This document shows positions 1-5,736 of a stretch of DNA of 8,677 nucleotides, in pieces (positions within the stretch are counted from its first letter, which is position 1; each line of letters starts with the position of its first letter). Source of the stretch: Methyloprofundus sp. (GTDB lineage Bacteria; Pseudomonadota; Gammaproteobacteria; Methylococcales; Methylomonadaceae). Where the stretch lies: the NCBI GenBank assembly GCA_013138555.1, contig WTCN01000237.1, forward strand, positions 1-8,677, read 5' to 3'. Made by a program: the position numbers and the translations under genes. The notes under the pieces were generated by a model. It was not told the origin of the DNA. It searched no databases and saw only the letters and a program-made list of their open reading frames with translations.

Positions 1-248
1 TGCTTGATGTCGGTTATGAGAAAAATGCGCTTAGCGAAGCAAAAAAACTAGGTATTCCTGTTATTGGTATCGTAGATACAAACAACTCACCTAAAGGCGT
101 TGATTACATTATTCCTGGTAATGATGACTCAATTCGTGCGGTTAAGTTGTATGCTGAAAGTATTGCAACAGCAGTTCTAGAAGCAAAAGCAGCAAGATTA
201 GATGTATCTGCTAAAGCAGATGAGTTTGTTGAAGAAGCTGCCGAATAA
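1..248 (+). CDS. rpsB: 30S ribosomal protein S2, C-terminal part (5' truncated by window edge)
   Basis: The window opens inside this gene. Reading codons from base 3 gives 81 residues ending in TAA at 246-248. The segment LGIPVIGIVDTN followed by GVDYIIPGNDDSIRAV matches the C-terminal half of S2, where the family has IPVFAIVDTN and VDFVIPGNDDAIRAV. S2 is a protein of the 30S subunit that contacts 16S rRNA near the mRNA exit side and is needed for S1 to join. The tail is alanine- and glutamate-rich and acidic, as in gammaproteobacterial S2. The next gene is tsf, the usual partner of rpsB, 106 nt downstream beyond two hairpins. The start, promoter and any S2 autoregulatory leader lie outside the window. 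Confidence 0.97.
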   Translation, partial: LDVGYEKNALSEAKKLGIPVIGIVDTNNSPKGVDYIIPGNDDSIRAVKLYAESIATAVLEAKAARLDVSAKADEFVEEAAE

Positions 249-264
249 GGAATTACCAAGACTT

Positions 265-281
265 TAACAGCGTGGCTGTTA
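265..281 (+). other. Perfect 7-bp inverted repeat (RNA hairpin) after rpsB
   Basis: TAACAGC (265-271) and GCTGTTA (275-281) are exact reverse complements around a GTG spacer. The repeat starts 17 nt after the rpsB stop. A T-rich but interrupted stretch follows (TTGTGTTTGTATTTTT), so on its own it would be a poor terminator. It may protect the rpsB 3' end, mark a processing site, or act with the stronger hairpin at 299-320. The structure is read directly from the sequence; the role is inferred. Confidence 0.6.
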
Positions 282-298
282 TTGTGTTTGTATTTTTG

Positions 299-323
299 GA
301 CGCCTCCATCTGGGGGCGTTTTT
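299..323 (+). terminator. Intrinsic terminator / attenuator between rpsB and tsf
   Basis: ACGCCTCC (300-307) pairs with GGGGGCGT (312-319) to give an 8-bp GC-rich stem with one U-G pair and an ATCT tetraloop. A G-U pair at 299/320 can extend it. The run of T at 319-323 follows at once, so this is a textbook Rho-independent shape. tsf starts only 32 nt later with no obvious promoter of its own in that space. It therefore probably works as a partial terminator that lowers tsf transcription relative to rpsB; an attenuator between these genes is also known in E. coli. Confidence 0.8.
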
Positions 324-354
324 ATAGAATTAAAGAATTTAAGGGTTAGAAAGC

Positions 355-1233
355 ATGAGTGTTAGTGCAGCAATGGTAAAAGAACTACGTCAAAGAACGG
401 GTTCTGGCATGATGGAATGTAGAAAGGCATTAAGAGAATCTGAAGGCGACATGGATCTTGCCATTGAAAACATGCGTAAAGCAGGTTTGGCAAAAGCAGA
501 TAAAAAATCCAGCCGTATCGCAGCTGAAGGTCGTATCGCTGTAGCACAAAGTGCAGATACTAAAAATGCTGTTATTATTGATGTCAATTGTGAAACTGAT
601 TTTGTTGCTAAAGGTGATACCTTTAAAGAATTTGCAAATGCAATTGCAGCAGCAGTTTTAGCTTCAGATGTTAGTACGGTAGAGCAAGCTTATGAGCTTA
701 AGCTGGCTGATGGCAAGACTATTGATGAAACGCGTCGTGGCTTGATTTCTAAATTAGGTGAAAACATCACTTTAAGACGCTTCCAGAAAGTGGCGACTGA
801 AGGCGGAACCGGTTTTTACCTACATGGTGAAAAAATTGGTGTATTAGTTGATTTGGCAAAAGCAGATGCTGAGTTAGCAAAAGATGTGGCAATGCATATT
901 GCTGCAAGTAAGCCACAGTGTGTTGCGGAAGCGGATGTTGCAGCTGAAACAATTGAGAAAGAAAAAGCGATTTTTGTTGCTCAGGCTGAAGAAAGTGGCA
1001 AGCCGGCAGCCATCATCGAAAAAATGATTGGTGGACGGATCAGGAAATTTCTAGCGGAGATTACGCTGGAAGGTCAGGCATTCATTAAAGATGATAAAGT
1101 GACTGTGGGTAAGCTGGTCAGTGGTAAAGATAATAAAGTACTCTCTTTTGTTCACCTTGAAGTAGGTGAAGGCATAGAGAAAGCTGAAGGGGATTTTGCT
1201 GCTGAGGTTATGGCGCAGGTTCGCGGCGACTAA
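355..1233 (+). CDS. tsf: Translation elongation factor Ts (EF-Ts)
   Basis: EF-Ts is the cytoplasmic nucleotide exchange factor that releases GDP from EF-Tu so that it can be recharged with GTP. The 292 residues cover the full family length (E. coli 283). Residues 1-55 form the UBA-like N-terminal domain, with VKELRQRTGSGMMECRKAL followed by GDMDLAIENMRK. The core carries NCETDFVAK, with the TDFV motif at 81-84; its Asp82 and Phe83 correspond to the residues that disturb the Mg2+ site of EF-Tu. Further conserved blocks are HGEKIGVLV, AMHIAASKP and the C-terminal VGEGIEK. An AAGGG Shine-Dalgarno (341-345) sits 9 nt before the ATG, and the N-terminus aligns with the family. The terminator-like hairpin upstream suggests expression by read-through from rpsB. 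Confidence 0.98.
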   Translation: MSVSAAMVKELRQRTGSGMMECRKALRESEGDMDLAIENMRKAGLAKADKKSSRIAAEGRIAVAQSADTKNAVIIDVNCETDFVAKGDTFKEFANAIAAAVLASDVSTVEQAYELKLADGKTIDETRRGLISKLGENITLRRFQKVATEGGTGFYLHGEKIGVLVDLAKADAELAKDVAMHIAASKPQCVAEADVAAETIEKEKAIFVAQAEESGKPAAIIEKMIGGRIRKFLAEITLEGQAFIKDDKVTVGKLVSGKDNKVLSFVHLEVGEGIEKAEGDFAAEVMAQVRGD

Positions 1234-1244
1234 GCTTGGTTTTA

Positions 1245-1280
1245 GGCCTTCGGTGCATGTATACGTCTGTATCGAAGGTT
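1245..1280 (+). terminator. Hairpin after tsf, possible weak terminator
   Basis: CCTTCG (1247-1252) pairs exactly with CGAAGG (1273-1278), starting 13 nt past the tsf stop. The stem extends inward as GTGCA/TGTAT (1253-1257 with 1268-1272) using G-U pairs, and outward by two G-U pairs, leaving a loop of about 10 nt. The following bases are TTCTTAAATATT, a weak and interrupted U-tract, so termination would be partial at best. It could equally be a 3'-end stabilising or processing structure between tsf and pyrH. Confidence 0.45.
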
Positions 1281-1304
1281 CTTAAATATTAGGCTGGAAA
1301 AAAC

Positions 1305-1313
1305 AGGGAGGAG
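1305..1313 (+). promoter_or_regulatory. Orphan Shine-Dalgarno-like motif in the tsf-pyrH leader
   Basis: AGGGAGGAG contains the near-ideal core GGAGG, yet no ATG, GTG or TTG lies 5-12 nt downstream. The nearest ATG (1336) is 22 nt away and opens only a nine-codon frame. The real pyrH site is 90 nt further on. It may be a ribosome standby site, a remnant, or chance. The motif is seen; any role is conjecture. Confidence 0.3.
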
Positions 1314-1404
1314 CTAGAGACTCAATAATAAATCAATGGATTACAATTTATTAAAGCACACGTAATACACGAAAATTAAATATTAGCCAGAATAGGAAAC
1401 AGTT

Positions 1405-2124
1405 ATGACTAAACTCATTTGCCAAAGAATTATGCTTAAATTAAGTGGCGAAGCGTTAATGAGCGAAAGCGGGGGAAATATAGATTCCGATATCGTCAAA
1501 CGCTTGGCGACAGAGATCAAAGAATTATGTGATGCTGGCGTACAAGTTGGTTTAGTCATAGGTGGTGGAAATATATTACGTGGTTCAGAGCATGCGACAG
1601 AAGGCTTAAATCGTGTGACAGCAGATCAAATGGGGATGCTGGCCACGGTAATGAATGCCTTGGCAATGCAGGATTCTCTGGAATTTTTAGGTCAGCCCGT
1701 TCGAGTGATGAGTGCGTTACAAATTAATGAGGTTTGTGAGGATTATATTCGGCGCAGAGCGGTTAGGCATCTAGAAAAGGGGCGGGTGGTTATTTTTGCC
1801 GCAGGTACCGGAAATCCATTTTTTACCACGGATTCAGCAGCGAGCTTAAGAGCCATTGAGATTAATGCAGAACTGATGATTAAGGCGACAAAAGTGAAAG
1901 GCGTTTATTCTGCGGACCCTGAAAAAGTCGCAGATGCGACATTCTACCCAAAACTGACTTACGATGAAGCCTTAGATCAGCGTTTGAATGTGATGGATAC
2001 GACGGCATTAGTATTATGCCGGGATAATAATCTGCCTATGCGGGTAATGAATATTTTTGAATCGGGCGCAGTGATGCGTTTAATGCAAGGCGAAGAGATA
2101 GGCTCTCTGATAGAGCGAGGATAA
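1405..2124 (+). CDS. pyrH: Uridylate kinase (UMP kinase)
   Basis: This cytoplasmic enzyme phosphorylates UMP to UDP with ATP in pyrimidine nucleotide synthesis. In bacteria it is a hexamer of the amino-acid-kinase fold, regulated by GTP and UTP. At 239 residues it is of normal length. Diagnostic segments are KLSGEAL (12-18, phosphate binding), VIGGGNILRG (51-60), DQMGMLATVMNALAM (74-88, UMP binding), AGTGNPFFTTDSAA (133-146) and KATKVKGVYSADP (160-172). A TAGGAA Shine-Dalgarno (1393-1398) lies 6 nt before the ATG. The gene stands 171 nt after tsf and 5 nt before frr, so it probably heads a pyrH-frr-uppS translation unit. No convincing promoter was seen in the gap; TACAAT at 1342-1347 resembles a -10 box but has no matching -35. 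Confidence 0.98.
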   Translation: MTKLICQRIMLKLSGEALMSESGGNIDSDIVKRLATEIKELCDAGVQVGLVIGGGNILRGSEHATEGLNRVTADQMGMLATVMNALAMQDSLEFLGQPVRVMSALQINEVCEDYIRRRAVRHLEKGRVVIFAAGTGNPFFTTDSAASLRAIEINAELMIKATKVKGVYSADPEKVADATFYPKLTYDEALDQRLNVMDTTALVLCRDNNLPMRVMNIFESGAVMRLMQGEEIGSLIERG

Positions 2125-2129
2125 TAATA

Positions 2130-2687
2130 ATGATTAGTGATATTCAACAAGACGCATCTGCTAAAATGGACAAGAGCATTGAAGCGCTTAAAAAAGGATT
2201 TAAAAAAATAAGAACAGGGCGTGCTCACCCCAGTTTACTGGATCAGGTTGTTGTCTCCTATTACGGTGCTGACACACCTTTGTCTCAGGTTGCTAATGTT
2301 GCCGTTGATGATTCTAGAACGTTAGCAGTAACGCCTTGGGAAAAAAGCCTGATGCAGGCCATTGAAAAGGCAATTATGGCATCAGATTTAGGTTTAAATC
2401 CGGTGACCAATGGTAATGTGATTCGTGTTCCACTACCGATGCTAACAGAAGAACGTCGTCGTGACCTAGTTAAGGTTGTCAAGGCTGAGGCTGAAAATGG
2501 TCGTGTTTCAATTCGTAGCATTCGTCGTGATGCCAATTCAGAAATTAAAGAAGCATTAAAGGAAAAAATGATTTCTGAAGATGAGGCACGTGGTGGCGAA
2601 GATAAGGTACAGAAAATTACCGACCAATATATCAAACAGGTAGAAAAGCTTTTAGAGGAAAAAGAAGCTGATTTACTGTCTATATAA
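2130..2687 (+). CDS. frr: Ribosome recycling factor
   Basis: RRF works with EF-G to split the post-termination ribosome so that subunits, mRNA and deacylated tRNA are released. The 185-residue length is exactly typical. The long three-helix-bundle domain I is formed by the N-terminal helix with KIRTGRAHPSLLD (26-38) and by the C-terminal helices (VKVVKAEAENGRVSIRSIRRDAN and the tail QYIKQVEKLLEEKEADLL). The small beta domain II lies between, with YYGADTPLSQVANV and VTPWEKSLMQAIEKAI. The start is 5 nt after the pyrH stop. An AGGA within the last codons of pyrH (2118-2121) serves as ribosome site, which implies translational coupling. uppS follows 11 nt later. Confidence 0.98.
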   Translation: MISDIQQDASAKMDKSIEALKKGFKKIRTGRAHPSLLDQVVVSYYGADTPLSQVANVAVDDSRTLAVTPWEKSLMQAIEKAIMASDLGLNPVTNGNVIRVPLPMLTEERRRDLVKVVKAEAENGRVSIRSIRRDANSEIKEALKEKMISEDEARGGEDKVQKITDQYIKQVEKLLEEKEADLLSI

Positions 2688-2698
2688 GGCGCAGCACT

Positions 2699-3454
2699 AT
2701 GCAAGCTGAACAAGGAGAGGCGGATAAGTCGCACTACCCAAAGCATATTGCCATTATTATGGATGGCAATGGTCGTTGGGCACAGAAGCGTCATTTGCCG
2801 CGTATTATGGGGCATCCTGCCGGGGTTAAAGCCGTGAAACGGGTGGTTGAATTTTGTGCGGAGCAAGATATACAGGTATTAACCTTATTTGCTTTCAGCA
2901 GTGAGAACTGGCGTCGCCCAAAAGAAGAGGTCTCTAAGTTAATGAGCCTGTTTATGGCGACCATGCAAAAGGAAGTTAACCGCCTTGATAAGAATAATAT
3001 TCGCTTACGGTTTATTGGTGAACGTGAAGAGTTTTCTGAGAAGTTACAACAGAAAATGGCAGAAAGTGAGCGACAAACTGAAAATAATACGGGTTTGACG
3101 CTTGTGATTGCCGCTAATTATGGTGGTCATAGGGATATGGCATTGGCGATGCAGTTTATAGCGCAACAAGTTAAAGATGGCAAAGTATCTCCTGAAGAAA
3201 TAGATGAATCCATGCTTGCCAGTGCTTTATCTATGCCTGATTTACCATATCCTGATTTGTTTATCAGGTCAGGTGGAGAGAAACGAATCAGCAACTTTTT
3301 GTTATGGCAGCTGGCCTATGCGGAATTTCATTTTACCGAGAAACTATGGCCCGACTTTAATGCACAGACTATGCAGGATGCAATAGAAGACTTTCTTACC
3401 CGGGAACGGCGATTTGGACGTACTAGTGAACAGGTTCAAAGTCTGTCGAGCTAA
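2699..3454 (+). CDS. uppS: Undecaprenyl diphosphate synthase (cis-prenyltransferase)
   Basis: The enzyme extends farnesyl diphosphate with eight isopentenyl units in cis configuration. The product is C55 undecaprenyl diphosphate, precursor of the carrier lipid for peptidoglycan and surface polysaccharides. It is cytosolic and associates with the inner membrane. The 251-residue length is normal. Conserved regions are HIAIIMDGNGRWA (16-28, with the catalytic Asp22), GHPAGVKAVKRVV (38-50), TLFAFSSENWRRP (62-74), GLTLVIAANYGG (132-143) and IRSGGEKRISNFLLWQ (189-204), where Arg190 and Arg196 match the diphosphate-binding arginines. After NYGG the residues are HRD, where E. coli has RWD, a locally variable position. 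TAAGG overlapping the frr stop serves as Shine-Dalgarno, 9 nt before the ATG. Confidence 0.97.
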   Translation: MQAEQGEADKSHYPKHIAIIMDGNGRWAQKRHLPRIMGHPAGVKAVKRVVEFCAEQDIQVLTLFAFSSENWRRPKEEVSKLMSLFMATMQKEVNRLDKNNIRLRFIGEREEFSEKLQQKMAESERQTENNTGLTLVIAANYGGHRDMALAMQFIAQQVKDGKVSPEEIDESMLASALSMPDLPYPDLFIRSGGEKRISNFLLWQLAYAEFHFTEKLWPDFNAQTMQDAIEDFLTRERRFGRTSEQVQSLSS

Positions 3455-3682
3455 ATATTAGCTATGTTTTGCGGGAATGATAGTGATAGTGTGTGAACTT
3501 AGAAAGTGTTCAAACTTAATTTCCTGATTGCCCCTACAAAATATTAAACAGTTTCTTAGGGAGTGTTGTCTAGTATATTTAATGCCTAAAGCTTATTGTG
3601 CTTTCCTATATCCAGATAAGAGAGTTTCGTATTGAGCTGGAAGCCCCTTTTTATAACCCCTTTTAGATAAAATAATAAAAAT
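3455..3682 (+). other. uppS-cdsA intergenic region, no clear terminator or promoter
   Basis: This 228-nt gap is the longest in the window. It holds an imperfect inverted repeat: GTGTGAAC (3491-3498) and GTTCAAAC (3508-3515) pair at 7 of 8 positions around a 9-nt spacer, without a T-run after it. It also holds a short direct repeat GATAGTGATAGTG (3479-3491) and a duplicated CCCCTTTT (3644-3651 and 3657-3664). TATATT at 3574-3579 resembles a -10 box but lacks a good -35 at 16-18 nt. I found no credible small gene. A separate cdsA promoter is plausible from the gap size but not demonstrated. Confidence 0.4.
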
Positions 3683-4555
3683 ATGTTACTTCAACGCGTT
3701 ATTACAGCCTCAGTTTTGGCACCTTTGGTGGCACTGGCTATTTTCAAGTTACCACATGTATATTTCTCTCTTATCTGGGGTATTATTATGCTGGTTGCCG
3801 CTTGGGAATGGGCGAATCTGGCAAATGTTAAATCAGTATTAGCAAAAGTTGTATTTTTGCTTGTGATGTTGATACCTATGGTCATGCTACATTTTTGGAC
3901 ACAATTGCTGGAAGTTTTAGCGCAATTAGCAAACTGGCCAGACATCAGAACTTATTCCGGTGTTATTGAATTACTGATGATTCCTGCTGTACTCTTCTGG
4001 TTTTGGGTAATGTTCAGAATTCGTAAGTCAGGTGCTGAACTATTAGAGCTTAAGTTAAGTCAGTTTAAAAAATTATTGATTGGTGGCTTGGTGTTGTTCG
4101 CTGCATGGTTCTTTTTATCACGCCTGCTTGTGTTAGAAGCGCCTGCAATGACCATGTATTTATTCCTGCTTATCTGGGCAGCCGATATAGCGGCTTATTT
4201 TGCAGGTAAGAAATTTGGCATTACCAAGCTGGCGATTGACATCAGCCCGGGAAAAACTCTGGAAGGAATGTATGGGGCGCTCGCTGCAGCCGTAGTTATG
4301 GGCTTGATATTTACGCTTTCTTTTGGTTTCTCTATGCTCAGTATTATAGACTTTGTGTTGCTTTCTGTGATTACAGTACTGGTTTCTATCTATGGAGATT
4401 TATTTTTCAGTGCCGCAAAGCGTATTCGTGGCGTGAAAGACAGCGGTACGATTTTACCCGGTCATGGTGGTCTTCTGGATCGTCTGGATAGTGTGATTGC
4501 TGCAGTTCCGGTTTTTTATGCGGGTGTATGGTTTATAAGGTGGATGTACTCATGA
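3683..4555 (+). CDS. cdsA: Phosphatidate cytidylyltransferase (CDP-diglyceride synthase)
   Basis: This integral inner-membrane enzyme joins CTP and phosphatidic acid to give CDP-diacylglycerol, the branch point to phosphatidylethanolamine, phosphatidylglycerol and cardiolipin. The 290 residues form about eight hydrophobic segments, for example 8-22, 28-42, 55-70, 94-112, 132-150, 156-174, 197-214 and 220-238. The C-terminal family signature is clear at 243-269 (SAAKRIRGVKDSG, then PGHGGLLDRLD), with the acidic residues that bind metal and CTP. WAADIAAYFAGKKFG (165-179) and SPGKTLEG (188-195) are also typical. The ATG fits the family N-terminus (MLxxRVITA). No Shine-Dalgarno is visible; the 22 nt before the start are almost pure A/T. 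The stop overlaps the dxr start as ATGA, so the two are probably translationally coupled. Confidence 0.97.
   Translation: MLLQRVITASVLAPLVALAIFKLPHVYFSLIWGIIMLVAAWEWANLANVKSVLAKVVFLLVMLIPMVMLHFWTQLLEVLAQLANWPDIRTYSGVIELLMIPAVLFWFWVMFRIRKSGAELLELKLSQFKKLLIGGLVLFAAWFFLSRLLVLEAPAMTMYLFLLIWAADIAAYFAGKKFGITKLAIDISPGKTLEGMYGALAAAVVMGLIFTLSFGFSMLSIIDFVLLSVITVLVSIYGDLFFSAAKRIRGVKDSGTILPGHGGLLDRLDSVIAAVPVFYAGVWFIRWMYS
4537..4543 (+). promoter_or_regulatory. Ribosome binding site that fixes the dxr start at 4552
   Basis: AAGGTGG lies inside the 3' end of cdsA, 8 nt before the ATG at 4552. An in-frame ATG at 4528 would add eight residues (MVYKVDVL), but it lies upstream of this site and would bury the GxTGSIG loop deeper than in family members. 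E. coli Dxr begins MKQLTILGSTGSIG, which matches the 4552 start. Confidence 0.8.
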
Positions 4556-5736
4556 AGGGCATATGTATATTAGGAGCAACTGGCTCCATCGGTGTAAGCA
4601 CATTGGATGTGGTCAAGCGCCACGCAGATGAATATCGGGTGGTTGCCTTAACGGCAAATACCAATATTTATGCTTTATTTACCCAGTGCATGGAATTTAA
4701 GCCAGGCTATGCGGTGGTTGTTAATGAAGCAAAAGGGGAAGAATTTAAAGCCAAAATCGTAGGGACAGAAATTGCTGATATGACGGTTCTGGTGGGCGCA
4801 GAAGCACTTGTTACGGTGGCAACACTGGAGTCTATCGATTCAGTGATGGCAGCTATTGTCGGTGCTGCAGGTCTATTGTCTGCCTTGGCCGCTGCACAGG
4901 CAGGTAAAACAGTGCTACTTGCCAATAAAGAATCGCTGGTGATGTCCGGTGATATTTTTATGCAGGCGGTAAAAGATGCCGGTGCGGTATTATTACCGAT
5001 AGATAGTGAACATAATGCTATTTTTCAATGTATGCCTGCAAATTATACTGCTGGGCATGACGCGCCTTCTGCAAGGCGTATTTTATTGACAGCATCGGGC
5101 GGTCCCTTTCGCACGACACCCATTAATGAGCTGGCAGATGTGACGGTTGATCAGGCCGTTGCGCATCCTAAATGGGATATGGGGCGAAAAATTTCTGTCG
5201 ATTCTGCTACCATGATGAATAAAGGCTTGGAACTTATTGAAGCCTGCTTACTATTCAATATGCAGCCCGATCAAATTCAGGTCGTTATTCACCCGCAAAG
5301 CATTATTCACTCCATGGTCGATTATGTCGACGGCAGTGTGTTAGCGCAAATGGGTAATCCAGATATGCGTATCCCGATTGCTCATGCGATGGCTTGGCCC
5401 GAGCGATTTGATTCAGGGGTTGCGCCATTAGATATTTTTGGGGTGCAACACATGGATTTTGAACCTGCAAATTTAAAACGTTTTCCTTGTTTGCGCTTAG
5501 CAATGGAAGCGATTAAGGCGGGCGGTATTATGCCGACTGTTTTAAATGCCGCCAATGAAATTGCTGTGGAAGCCTTTTTGAATGAGCAAATACGTTTTAC
5601 CGATATTCCTGTAGTGATTGAGCAAAGTATGGGGAAATTCAGCGCGACACAGGCGGATACTCTGGAACATATTCTTGAGGCAGATGAGCAAGCACGTGCT
5701 CAGGCACATCAAGTCATTGAAAGATTAGTCGCTTAA
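4552..5736 (+). CDS. dxr: 1-deoxy-D-xylulose 5-phosphate reductoisomerase
   Basis: Dxr rearranges and reduces DXP to 2-C-methyl-D-erythritol 4-phosphate with NADPH, the committed step of the MEP isoprenoid pathway in the cytoplasm. From the chosen start it has 394 residues (E. coli 398). GATGSIG (8-14) is the NADPH-binding loop. LLANKESLV (122-130), PIDSEHNAIFQ (149-159, with metal ligands Asp151 and Glu153), ASGGPFR (181-187), SVDSATMMNKGLELIEA (215-231, with Glu227 and Glu230), HPQSIIHSMV (247-256) and LNAANEIAV (331-339) cover the active site. The alpha-helical C-terminal domain is complete. The first four bases overlap the cdsA stop (ATGA) and the last base overlaps the rseP start (TAATG). 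Its product feeds uppS in the same cluster. Frame, length and motifs show no damage. Confidence 0.98.
   Translation: MKGICILGATGSIGVSTLDVVKRHADEYRVVALTANTNIYALFTQCMEFKPGYAVVVNEAKGEEFKAKIVGTEIADMTVLVGAEALVTVATLESIDSVMAAIVGAAGLLSALAAAQAGKTVLLANKESLVMSGDIFMQAVKDAGAVLLPIDSEHNAIFQCMPANYTAGHDAPSARRILLTASGGPFRTTPINELADVTVDQAVAHPKWDMGRKISVDSATMMNKGLELIEACLLFNMQPDQIQVVIHPQSIIHSMVDYVDGSVLAQMGNPDMRIPIAHAMAWPERFDSGVAPLDIFGVQHMDFEPANLKRFPCLRLAMEAIKAGGIMPTVLNAANEIAVEAFLNEQIRFTDIPVVIEQSMGKFSATQADTLEHILEADEQARAQAHQVIERLVA

Noticed and set aside
1336..1365. Nine-codon frame (MDYNLLKHT) as a pyrH leader peptide
   Set aside because: It starts 22 nt after the nearest strong ribosome site, too far for normal initiation, and shows no attenuator logic such as repeated codons followed by a terminator.
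2285..2866. 193-codon open frame on the minus strand over frr and uppS
   Set aside because: It lies wholly opposite two well-supported genes, its translation resembles no family I know, and no ribosome site or neighbour supports it. It is a shadow of the coding strand.
3119..3142. UppS residues HRD after NYGG as a damaged active site
   Set aside because: These positions vary among functional homologues, and the catalytic Asp22, FSSENW and both diphosphate-binding arginines are intact.
3464..3496. Ten-codon frame just after uppS
   Set aside because: It has no ribosome site and a length expected by chance.
4409..4489. CdsA signature reads SAAKR where E. coli has SLFKR
   Set aside because: The substitution is conservative in a hydrophobic position, and the essential KD, PGHGG and DRLD parts are complete.
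4528..4551. Upstream in-frame ATG as the start of dxr
   Set aside because: The AAGGTGG ribosome site lies downstream of it, and the Dxr family N-terminus matches the ATG at 4552.
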